Origin: Crossiella equi
GTDB lineage: Bacteria; Actinomycetota; Actinomycetes; Mycobacteriales; Pseudonocardiaceae
Assembly: GCF_017876755.1 (NCBI RefSeq)
Contig: NZ_JAGIOO010000001.1
Span: 2,170,001-2,234,000, forward strand
Direction of reading: 5' to 3'
Length of the DNA: 64,000 nt
A model generated the notes under the pieces. It searched no databases. It saw only the letters and a list, made by a program, of their open reading frames with translations, and was not told the DNA's origin. Positions 18,903-26,798 of the stretch are shown here, piece after piece (position 1 is the stretch's first letter; each line of letters opens with the position of its first letter). Position numbers and translations under genes: made by a program.

Positions 18903-19787
18903 GTGGCCGTGGTGAGGACCGCCGGTACCGACCTCGAGGACGCCGCCGCCGTGTTCGCGCAGGTGCGGCCGCGGCTGTTCGGCATCGCCTACCGCATGCT
19001 GGGCAGCGCCATGGACGCCGAGGACCTGCTCCAGGAGGTGTGGGTGCGCTGGCAGACCGCCGACCGGGCGGCCGTGCTCAACCCCGCCGCCTACCTGGCC
19101 ACGGCGACCACCCGGCTGGCCATCAACGTCAGCACCAGCGCCCGGGCGCGGTACGAGTCCTACGTCGGGCCCTGGCTGCCCGAGCCGGTGGACACCTCGG
19201 CCGACCCGGCGCTGGGCGCCGAGCGGGACTCCGCGCTGGAGGTCGCGGTGCTGTTCCTGCTGGAGAAGCTCACCCCCACCCAGCGGGCCGCCTACGTGCT
19301 GCGCGAGGCCTTCGACTACTCCTACGCGCAGATCGCCGAGATCGTGCGCACCACCGAGACCGCCGCCCGGCAGCTGGTCAGCCGCGCGCGCAAGCACCTG
19401 GCCGCCGAGCGGCGCGCGCCCGTCACCAGCCCCGAGCAGCGGCGGCTGCTCACCGCGTTCGTCGCGGCCGCCCGCGAGGGGGACATGGCGCGGCTGGAGG
19501 AGCTGTTCACGCAGGACGTGGTCAGCTGGGCGGACAGCGGTGGCCTCGCCCGCGCGTCCAAGATCCCGGTGCGCGGTGCGCACGTGGTGGCCAAGTACAT
19601 CCTGGCCTTCCGCAAGCGGTACTGGCCGGGCGTGGAGTTCGATCTGGTCGAAGCCAACGGCGCCACCTGGTTCCGGATGCGCAAGGACGGCGAGACCTTC
19701 GGCCTGGCCACCGTCTCGGCCACCGGGGACGGCATCGAGCGCCTGCTCTGGCAGCTGAACCCGGACAAGCTCGCCGCCTGGCGCTGA
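18903..19787 (+). CDS. ECF41-type sigma factor with SnoaL-like C-terminal domain
   Basis: The product is 294 residues from GTG 18903 with GGGAGG upstream. Region 2 (FGIAYRMLGSAMDAEDLLQE) and region 4 (LTPTQRAAYVLREAFDYSYAQIAEIV, then TTETAARQLVSRARKHL) are clear. About 120 further residues form the SnoaL/NTF2-like domain, replacing a separate anti-sigma factor in this class. Three promoters in the window fit its known recognition pattern. The likely regulon is the NmrA-like protein, the FAD reductase and the cupin. Confidence 0.93.
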   Translation: MAVVRTAGTDLEDAAAVFAQVRPRLFGIAYRMLGSAMDAEDLLQEVWVRWQTADRAAVLNPAAYLATATTRLAINVSTSARARYESYVGPWLPEPVDTSADPALGAERDSALEVAVLFLLEKLTPTQRAAYVLREAFDYSYAQIAEIVRTTETAARQLVSRARKHLAAERRAPVTSPEQRRLLTAFVAAAREGDMARLEELFTQDVVSWADSGGLARASKIPVRGAHVVAKYILAFRKRYWPGVEFDLVEANGATWFRMRKDGETFGLATVSATGDGIERLLWQLNPDKLAAWR

Positions 19788-19919
19788 CCGCTTGCGGCCA
19801 GCAATCTGATCAGGCATCTGATCTCAATTATTGGATCCTCGTTGCCGCGCTCCGGCGGCCGTGGCGAGGGTGGGGTTGCGCACCGGCGCAGTCCCGCCTC
19901 CGCCCTCGAAGGGGGTCCC

Positions 19920-22010
19920 ATGACCGTCCGCTCCGTCACCGCCCTCGGGGTGGCCCTGGCCGTGCTCGTCGCGAGCTGTGGTCACCCGGAGAGCGGTCAG
20001 GCGCCGCCCCCGCCGTTCACGCTCCAGGAGGCGAGCATCGCCGACGTGGCGCGGGCGCTGGGCTCCGGCGCGCTGACCAGCGTCGAGCTGACCGCGCTGT
20101 ACCTCAACCGCATCCAGGCCTACGACGCCAACGGCATCAAGCTCAACTCGGTGGTGGTGCCGAACCCGGAGGCGCTGGCCGAGGCCGCGGCCTCCGACGC
20201 CCGCCGGGCCGCGGGCAAGGCGCTGGGCCCCCTGGACGGCGTGCCGTACACGGTCAAGGACAGCTACATGGTCAAGGGCTTGACCGTGGCCTCCGGCTCC
20301 CCCGCCTTCGCCGGGCTGACCGCGGGCAGTGACGCGTTCACCGTGCGAAAGCTGCGCGAGGCGGGCGGGGTGCTGCTGGGCAAGACGAACATGCCGCCGA
20401 TGGCCGCCGGGGGCATGCAGCGCGGGCTCTACGGCCGCCCGGAGAGCCCGTACAACCGGGAGTACCTGGCCGCCGCCTGGGGTTCGGGCTCCTCCAACGG
20501 TTCCGCGGTGGCCACCGCGGCGAACATCGGCGTGTTCGGCATGGGCGAGGAGACCGTGTCCTCGGGCCGCTCCCCCGCCTCCAACAACGCGCTGGTCAAC
20601 TACACGCCCTCGCGCGGTCTGCTCTCCATCCGGGGCAACTGGCCGCTGTGGCCCATCTCGGACGTGATCTCCCCGCACACCCGCCGCGTCGAGGACCTGC
20701 TGACGCTGCTGAACACCATCGCGGTCAAGGACCCCACCACCGCCAACGACTTCTGGCGCGACCAGCGCGCGGTGACCCTGCCGCAGGTCGACCAGGTGCG
20801 CCCGGGCGACTACCTGTCCCTGCGCGACTCCCAGGCGCTCAAGGGCGTGCGGCTCGGCGTGCCGAGGATGTACGTCGGCGACGACCTCGGCGGCAACAAC
20901 CCGATCGAGACCCGGCCCTCCATCCGGGCGCTGTGGCTCAAGGCCGCCGACGACCTGCGCAGGCTGGGCGCGGAGGTCGTGCCGGTGGACTTCCCGGTGA
21001 TGTACAACCAGGAGTGGGACCGGGTCGGCGCGGTGTCCCCGCACGAACGCGGCCTGATGCCGCCGAACTCCTTCCAGGTCACCGACAAGGTCAACGCCTA
21101 CGGCGCGGAGAAGTTCCTCCAGTCCGTCGGCGACCCGAAGCTGAGGTCGTGGTCCCAGGTCGACATCGGCAAGGTCTTCCCCAACCCGCCGGGCTCGCTC
21201 GCGGAGAAGGAGGGCCTGGTCGAGGCCCCGTTCTTCCGCGACTTCGCCAAGGTGATCGCCGCCGGGGTGCCGGAGAAGTGGGAGGACGTGCCGGGCCTGG
21301 CGGAGACGCTGAAGGGCCTGGAGCAGACCCGGAAGACCGACTTCGAGGACTGGCTGCGCGGCAAGGGCCTGGCCGGGGTGGTGTTCCCGGCGAACTCCGA
21401 GATCGGGCGCGCGAACTCCGATGTGGACAAGGCCGAGAACACGCACGCCCACCGCAACGGCGCCCGGTTCTCCAACATGAACCTGGCCATGCGGCTGCTG
21501 GGCATCCCGAGCGTGTCCGTCCCCATGGGACTGATGGAGGACACCCGGATGCCGGTGAACCTGACCTTCGCGGGCCCGGCGTACCAGGACAACAAGCTGC
21601 TGTCCTTCGCGCACGCCTACGAGCAGGGCACACGCCACCGGGTGGCCCCGAGCCGCACCGCGCCGCTGGTGGACGAGACGGTGGCCCTGGCGGGCAGCCA
21701 GTTCCCGGCGCCGGACAAGCGCCCGGAGCAGGAGGCCCCCCGGGCCGAGCTCACCGCGGCCGTGCAGGGCAAGACGATCAAGCTCTCCGGCACCTCCGCG
21801 GACCCGAGCGGGATCGCCTGGGCCCGGGTCTACCTCAACGGCGAGCGCCTGACCACCACGGGCGGCGACGCCGCCTGGTCGGCGGAGGTGCCGGTGGCGA
21901 AGTACACCGCGCCCGGCGCGTTCAAGGCCGACAGCCTGCTCGCGGTGGTCGTGGTGAAGGACCGGCACGGCAACACGACGGTCAAGACGAGCCTCGTGCG
22001 GCTGGGCTGA
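19920..22010 (+). CDS. Lipoprotein amidase, amidase-signature family
   Basis: The product is 696 residues from ATG 19920. The N-terminus is a lipoprotein signal with lipobox VASC (Cys near residue 20). The amidase-signature triad is visible: Lys in PYTVKDSYM, Ser in WGSGSSNGSAVA and the nucleophile Ser in EETVSSGRSPASNNA. After the catalytic domain (ending about residue 590) a beta-sandwich-like C-terminus carries ARVYLNGERLTTTGG, perhaps a carbohydrate or wall-binding module. It is probably anchored on the outer face of the membrane and hydrolyses an amide. It is larger than most family members (about 450-500). Confidence 0.9.
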   Translation: MTVRSVTALGVALAVLVASCGHPESGQAPPPPFTLQEASIADVARALGSGALTSVELTALYLNRIQAYDANGIKLNSVVVPNPEALAEAAASDARRAAGKALGPLDGVPYTVKDSYMVKGLTVASGSPAFAGLTAGSDAFTVRKLREAGGVLLGKTNMPPMAAGGMQRGLYGRPESPYNREYLAAAWGSGSSNGSAVATAANIGVFGMGEETVSSGRSPASNNALVNYTPSRGLLSIRGNWPLWPISDVISPHTRRVEDLLTLLNTIAVKDPTTANDFWRDQRAVTLPQVDQVRPGDYLSLRDSQALKGVRLGVPRMYVGDDLGGNNPIETRPSIRALWLKAADDLRRLGAEVVPVDFPVMYNQEWDRVGAVSPHERGLMPPNSFQVTDKVNAYGAEKFLQSVGDPKLRSWSQVDIGKVFPNPPGSLAEKEGLVEAPFFRDFAKVIAAGVPEKWEDVPGLAETLKGLEQTRKTDFEDWLRGKGLAGVVFPANSEIGRANSDVDKAENTHAHRNGARFSNMNLAMRLLGIPSVSVPMGLMEDTRMPVNLTFAGPAYQDNKLLSFAHAYEQGTRHRVAPSRTAPLVDETVALAGSQFPAPDKRPEQEAPRAELTAAVQGKTIKLSGTSADPSGIAWARVYLNGERLTTTGGDAAWSAEVPVAKYTAPGAFKADSLLAVVVVKDRHGNTTVKTSLVRLG

Positions 22011-22016
22011 ACGGGC

Positions 22017-22046
22017 GCCGGGACCGGGCGCGCACCCGGTCCCGGC
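22017..22046. terminator. Perfect 12-base hairpin after the amidase gene
   Basis: GCCGGGACCGGG (22017-22028) and CCCGGTCCCGGC (22035-22046) pair around a six-base loop, between the convergent amidase gene and the small membrane protein gene. Confidence 0.75.
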
Positions 22047-22091
22047 TCACTCGAACACCTGGGGCGCCGGCCACCAAGACCCCCGACGCGC

Positions 22092-22436
22092 TCACCGGGG
22101 CGGCTCCTCGGTGTCGGGGTCGCGCTCGCCCAGGGTGATGCCGCCCTGGATGTCGCCCGCCTGGATGACGGTTCCGCTCACGGTGCCGGTGACCTGGTTG
22201 TGCACGCCGCCCCGCGGCTGGCCGCCCTGGCGGATGGCGACCCACAGCGCGACCGCCGCGACCAGGAGCCCGAGGACCGCGGCCACCCAGCTCAGGCCCT
22301 CCAGCACGGGACGGGCCGGGTTCTTCTCGTCGCTGAGCCAGGAGGTGCCCGCGAACCAGAGCAGCGCCCACGCGCCGCCGCCCAGCACCAGCGCACCGCC
22401 GAGTACCCACCACGCCCGGTTCCGCCGCTCCGCCAC
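22092..22436 (-). CDS. Small membrane protein with C-terminal amyloid-signalling-like motif
   Basis: The product is 114 residues from a GTG at 22436. Two hydrophobic segments (about 9-30 and 48-70) are followed by a short C-terminal region. That region contains VTGTVSGTVIQAGDIQGGI, a Gly-punctuated beta pattern with a central V-I-Q-A-G. It closely resembles the Gln/Gly motifs of bacterial amyloid signalling sequences (RHIM-like BASS motifs) found at the ends of effectors in actinomycetes (family knowledge). A membrane effector triggered by a partner with the same motif is my inference. No such partner lies beside it. Confidence 0.65.
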   Translation of the reverse strand: MAERRNRAWWVLGGALVLGGGAWALLWFAGTSWLSDEKNPARPVLEGLSWVAAVLGLLVAAVALWVAIRQGGQPRGGVHNQVTGTVSGTVIQAGDIQGGITLGERDPDTEEPPR

Positions 22437-22445
22437 CCAGACCCC

Positions 22446-22891
22446 TCACGCCGTCGAGGGCACCGATGCTGCCACTCCGGGGGCCCGCGCGAGGCGGAAC
22501 CCCCGGAGTCGGGGACGGTGCCGATCCCGCACCCGGATCCCGGAGGCGTGGCACACCGCGTCGGCCACGCCGGTCGCCGGGGGGCCAGCGGGAAGCGTTC
22601 CACCAGCGCGCCGCGCAGGGCGAAGGTGATGCCGCCGCTGGCCCGGGTCGAGGTGTGCACCACCGCGCCGCCCGTTCACCAGGACGGTGCACGCCCGCGC
22701 GCACCTTGGTCACACCCCATTTTCGTGCCGGTGAGCCCCAGGTGCTCCCGGAGGGTGAACGCGGTCGGCTCGGGTGCGGGCGGTGCCGGGTCCTGGGTCG
22801 CGGCCGTGGCGACGGGTGTGGTCGCCACGGCCGCGGTGGCCGCGCTGCCGATCAGGAAACCCCGGCGGGAGGTGTGCCCGTTCGGGGACAT
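22446..22891 (-). pseudogene. Collapsed xanthine-dehydrogenase-type oxidoreductase remnant
   Basis: The frame starts at ATG 22891 with a Tat signal (SRRGFLIGSAATA). It continues into the 2Fe-2S subunit pattern TLREHLGLTGTKMGCDQG, then shifts frame and stops near 22676. In a second frame TVLVNGRR (the expected continuation) appears. Farther along, ATGVADAVCHASGIRVRD (about 22515-22570) matches the C-terminal end of the large molybdenum subunit, and GGITFALRGALVE in another frame resembles an earlier part of it. So the start of the small subunit and the end of the large subunit are joined by a large deletion, with frameshifts. No function is expected. Confidence 0.75.
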
Positions 22892-22981
22892 GGTGTGTCT
22901 CCTGCGCGAGAAGAGTGGTGGAGCGCCGATGTTAGGGGCAGCTCCCGGTGGGTGTCCCTGAAGAAGGACTGAAGCTCAAAC

Positions 22982-22997
22982 CTGGAGCGCACTCCAG
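22982..22997. promoter_or_regulatory. MerR-type dyad without a regulator gene nearby
   Basis: CTGGAGCGCACTCCAG is a near-perfect dyad of the kind bound by MerR-family regulators between -35 and -10. It lies between the oxidoreductase remnant and the TetR gene. No MerR gene or intact target is adjacent, so it may be a leftover promoter of the degraded locus. Confidence 0.4.
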
Positions 22998-23053
22998 CTT
23001 TCGCCACGCCACAACCGTTGTGCCGGAAGGGAACCGCGACGGGACCGGGGTGC

Positions 23054-23464
23054 TCAGCCCGCCTTCAGGTAGCCGGTGACCATCGCCACCAGCTCGTTCT
23101 CCAGGCGAGTGGTGTCGATCGAGCCGGGCGCGGCGATGAGCTGGTGCACGGTCATCTCCACCGTGGTCGCGACCAGGCGCGCGGCGGTGTCGGTGTCGCG
23201 CACCCGGACCACCTCGGCGCCCTGGTCGCCGTCGAGGTGGCGGGTGGGCAGCTCGGCCAGGATCGCGTCCTTGTCCGGGCAGTACTGGTACAGCGAGCCG
23301 ATGGAGATCCGCGCGCGCTCGGCGATGCGGTTCGTGGTGCCCGCGGCGTAGCCGTGCTCGCCGAAGGCGTGGGCGGCGGCGGTGCGGATGCGCTGCCGGG
23401 TGGGCTCGGCGCGGGCCTGGCGCGGCTGCTCGCGGGGTGCGATCCGGCGCTGCTCCGACGTCAT
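23054..23464 (-). CDS. TetR-family regulator, short form
   Basis: The product is 136 residues from ATG 23464 (GTG 23479 is possible; neither has a strong ribosome site). Residues 15-65 hold a clear TetR helix-turn-helix (TRQRIRTAAAHAFGEHGYAAG, then RISIGSLYQYCPDKDAIL). The ligand-binding half is only about 70 residues instead of about 130. It keeps a plausible final helix (RLENELVAMVTGYL), which suggests an internal deletion. DNA binding could persist, but effector sensing and dimer formation are doubtful. It lies next to the degraded oxidoreductase, which may have been its target. Confidence 0.75.
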   Translation of the reverse strand: MTSEQRRIAPREQPRQARAEPTRQRIRTAAAHAFGEHGYAAGTTNRIAERARISIGSLYQYCPDKDAILAELPTRHLDGDQGAEVVRVRDTDTAARLVATTVEMTVHQLIAAPGSIDTTRLENELVAMVTGYLKAG

Positions 23465-23479
23465 GGCCCATGGTGCCAC

Positions 23480-24163
23480 GGCCAGCGTGCGCCTCCCGTG
23501 TCACGAACCGGCCTGGCGTCCCAGGGAATACCGGTGTACCCACGCGCGCGAGTGCGCGCAATCCACTTTCCGGGAATGCACGTACCACTGGGGCGTTCAT
23601 TCGGGAACATGTGGTGGCCACTTCGGGCAAGTGATTATCCTTCAGCGGCACCGGGCGGAGACCGAACGACGGCGACCTGCGGCCACCCGACATCACGACA
23701 AGGCTCGTTTCCGCAGTTCAGGGGAAGTATCGGCGACACCGATGGTACTCATAGCGAATTGATGGCTTGCCCCTCGACCGAACCCGCTCCTAACCTCGGT
23801 CACCACACGGGACGCGTCCGATTACCCACCTGCCCGTGTATCGTCAAACCGCCATGAGCAGGGAGTTTTGCCGTGCCCACAGGTCCGTCCGCCTCCACCG
23901 GGGCCCGGTCCGCCGGGCATTCCGGCAAGGCCATTCGGACCACCGGCTTTCACCCAGAAAAATGGACCACAGGGCCCACTGTGGAGGTACCGAAGGATCC
24001 ATGTGATCCGGGTCACAACAACAGGGCATACGCGGTGTTCTGGCTGCGTAACTGAAGGCGGGACCCACCGACAGGAACCACCAGCTTTCGAGAATTGCCG
24101 GTTCTCCATTTCGGGAATCGACTCCACGCAGACCGCACGGCAACACACAACAGGGAGTTCTGG
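23480..24163. other. Long leader before the biosynthetic cluster, possible small ORF
   Basis: About 680 bases separate the TetR gene from the first cluster gene. A 60-codon frame at 23873-24055 has a GTG behind CAGGGAG at good spacing and ends shortly before the BVMO gene, but its third-position GC is lower than in real genes here and it matches nothing I know. I give it low weight. Otherwise the stretch is less GC-rich than the coding regions and presumably holds the cluster promoter. I cannot point to a specific one. Confidence 0.35.
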
Positions 24164-26749
24164 ATGGTCAGCCAGGCATCGACGTCCTCCGGCACGGTCC
24201 ACGGCACCACCGAGGTGCTGGACGCCGTGGTGGTCGGCGCGGGCTTCGCGGGGCTCTACCTCGTGCACCGCCTGAACCGCCTCGGTTTCAGCGTGCGGGC
24301 GTTCGAGGCGGGCGAGGACGTCGGCGGCACCTGGTTCTGGAACCGGTACCCGGGCGCCCGCTGCGACACCGACAGCGTCGACTACTCCTACTCCTTCGAC
24401 GAGGACCTCCAGCAGGAGTGGACCTGGAGCGAGCGCTTCGCCTCGCAGCCGGAGATCCTGGCCTACCTGCGGCACGTCGCGGACCGCTTCGACCTGCGAC
24501 GGCACTTCTCCTTCGGCACCCGCGTGCGGCGCTGCGAGTTCGACGAGGCCACCGACACCTGGACCGTGCGCACCGACCGCGGCGACCTCGTGCGCGGCCG
24601 CTACCTGCTGGCGGCGACCGGTTCCCTGTCCGAGGCGAACATCCCGGACCTGCCCGGCCTGGCCGACTACCGCGGGCAGACCTACCACACCGGCAGCTGG
24701 CCCGCGACCGACGTCGACTTCACCGGCAAGACCGTCGGCGTGCTCGGCACCGGCTCCTCGGGCGTCCAGGTCATCCCGGCCATCGCGGCGCGGGCCGCGA
24801 GCCTGCACGTCTTCCAGCGCACCGCGAACTTCACCGTGCCCGCCCGGAACGCGCCCCTGGACGAGGCCTTCAGCAAGCAGGTCAAGGCCGGCTACGCCGC
24901 CCGCCGCCTGGACACCCGGACCTCCGACGCCGGTTTCCCCAACGTGCACCCGGACCGGTCCGCGCTGGCGGACACCCCCGAGCAGCGGGAGCGGACCTAC
25001 GCCGCGGGCTGGCAGGCGGGCGGGGTGCCCGGCATCCTCGGCGCCTACACCGACATCTTCCTCAGCCCGGAGGCCAACGAGACCGCGGCCGAGTTCGTGC
25101 GGGACCGCATCCGCGAGACCGTCACCGACCCGGCGGTCGCGGCCAGGCTGCTGCCCGGCAAGTTCCCGATCGGCGCCAAGCGGCTGTGCCTGGGCACCGA
25201 CTACTACGAGACCTTCAACCGCGACAACGTCACCCTGGTCGACCTGACCGCCAACCCGATCACCGGGCTGACCACCGAGGGCGTCCGCACCGCCGACGGG
25301 GACATCCCCCTGGACGCGATCGTCTTCGCCACCGGCTTCGACGCGATGACCGGTGCCCTGCTGAAGATGGACATCGTCGGCGCGAACGGCGCCAGCCTGC
25401 GCGAGGAGTGGGCGGAAGGCCCCGCGACCTACCTCGGCCTGGCCACGCACGGCTTCCCGAACCTGTTCTTCCTGACCGGCCCGGGCAGCCCGTCCGTGCT
25501 CGGCAACCTGGTCCCCTCGATCGAGCAGCACGTCGAGTGGATCACCGACTACCTGGACGTGCTGCGCGGGCGCGGCGTCACCCGGGTCGAGGCCGACCGC
25601 ACCGCGCAGGAGGTCTGGGGCGAGCACGTCGCCACCGCGGCCTCCTTCACCGTCTACCCGCTGGCCGACACCTGGTACTCCGGCGCGAACATCGACGGCA
25701 AGCCCCGCGCCTTCATGCCCTACGCGGGCGGCATCGGCACCTACCGCCGGATCAGCGACGACGTGGCGGCCAAGGGCTACCCGGGCTTCGTCGAGCACGG
25801 CGGTGCCGCCGCGACCAAGGCGCGGCTGGACCCCGGCGCGCAGGGCCTGATCTACCTGCTGACCGCGCTGGGCGACCCGAACCCGGAGGACCAGCCGGTG
25901 GCAGAGGCCCGCGCGGGGCTGGCCGCGGCGATCGGCCAGGTCGACCTGCCCGGCGAGGAGATGGCCGCGGTGGCACAGCTCCGGGTCCCGGTGGCCGGGC
26001 GCGAGGTCCCGGCCCGCCTGTACACCCCGCACGGTGGTGAGACCGGCCCGGTCGTCGCGTACTTCCACGGCGGCTGCTGGGTCCTCGGTGACCTGGAGAC
26101 CCACGACGGCTTCTGCCGCCACCTGGCCGACCGGCTCAAGCTGCGCGTGCTCGCCGTGGACTACCGCCGGGCGCCCGAGCACCGGTTCCCGGCCGCGCAC
26201 GAGGACTGCCTGGACGTCACCACCTGGCTGGCCGGTTCGCCGGGAGAGGTCGGGGCGCCGGTGGACGGCGTGGTCGTCGCGGGCGACAGCGTCGGCGGGA
26301 ACATGGCCGCGGCCGTCTCGGCCTCCGGGCTGGTCCCCGGCCTGCGCGCCCAGCTGCTGCTGTGCCCGGTGACCGACGTGTCCCGGCAGAGCGCCTCCTA
26401 CGCCGAGTTCGCCGAGGGCTACCTGATGGACCGGAGCACCATGGAGGCCTTCCGCGACGCCTACGCCCCGGACCCGGCCACGCACACCGACCCCCGGCTC
26501 TCGCCGCTGCTGGCGGAGGACCTGGGCTCGGTACCGCCGAGCGTGGTCCTGGTCTGCGGGTTCGACATCTTCCGCGACGAGGGCCGCGCCTACGCCGAGC
26601 GCCTCGCCGCGGCGGGCGTGCCCACCCGCTGCCACGAGGCGCCCTCGCTGATCCACGGTCCGACCATGATGCGCGCCGCCGTGCCCGCCGGGGCCGAGGT
26701 GCTGGACCGCTGCGTCGACGACCTGGGCCGCCTGCTCGCCCGGCCCTGA
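24164..26749 (+). CDS. Baeyer-Villiger monooxygenase fused to alpha/beta hydrolase
   Basis: The product is 861 residues from ATG 24164 with CAGGGAG upstream. Residues 25-30 are the FAD site (GAGFAG) and GTWFWNRYPGARCD follows. The BVMO fingerprint is Y169-RGQTYHTGSW-P180 with His175 and Trp179. The NADPH site begins at Gly195 (GTGSSG). From about residue 590 an HSL-type hydrolase follows: oxyanion motif H635-GGCW, nucleophile Ser709 in GDSVGG, Asp801 in FDIFRDEG and His831. One chain can therefore oxidise a ketone to an ester or lactone and hydrolyse it. It is the first gene of the cluster. Confidence 0.93.
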   Translation: MVSQASTSSGTVHGTTEVLDAVVVGAGFAGLYLVHRLNRLGFSVRAFEAGEDVGGTWFWNRYPGARCDTDSVDYSYSFDEDLQQEWTWSERFASQPEILAYLRHVADRFDLRRHFSFGTRVRRCEFDEATDTWTVRTDRGDLVRGRYLLAATGSLSEANIPDLPGLADYRGQTYHTGSWPATDVDFTGKTVGVLGTGSSGVQVIPAIAARAASLHVFQRTANFTVPARNAPLDEAFSKQVKAGYAARRLDTRTSDAGFPNVHPDRSALADTPEQRERTYAAGWQAGGVPGILGAYTDIFLSPEANETAAEFVRDRIRETVTDPAVAARLLPGKFPIGAKRLCLGTDYYETFNRDNVTLVDLTANPITGLTTEGVRTADGDIPLDAIVFATGFDAMTGALLKMDIVGANGASLREEWAEGPATYLGLATHGFPNLFFLTGPGSPSVLGNLVPSIEQHVEWITDYLDVLRGRGVTRVEADRTAQEVWGEHVATAASFTVYPLADTWYSGANIDGKPRAFMPYAGGIGTYRRISDDVAAKGYPGFVEHGGAAATKARLDPGAQGLIYLLTALGDPNPEDQPVAEARAGLAAAIGQVDLPGEEMAAVAQLRVPVAGREVPARLYTPHGGETGPVVAYFHGGCWVLGDLETHDGFCRHLADRLKLRVLAVDYRRAPEHRFPAAHEDCLDVTTWLAGSPGEVGAPVDGVVVAGDSVGGNMAAAVSASGLVPGLRAQLLLCPVTDVSRQSASYAEFAEGYLMDRSTMEAFRDAYAPDPATHTDPRLSPLLAEDLGSVPPSVVLVCGFDIFRDEGRAYAERLAAAGVPTRCHEAPSLIHGPTMMRAAVPAGAEVLDRCVDDLGRLLARP

Positions 26750-26798
26750 CCTCGCTCCGTCCGCCCACGCTGACCGCCGAATTGGATGTAGACGGGAT

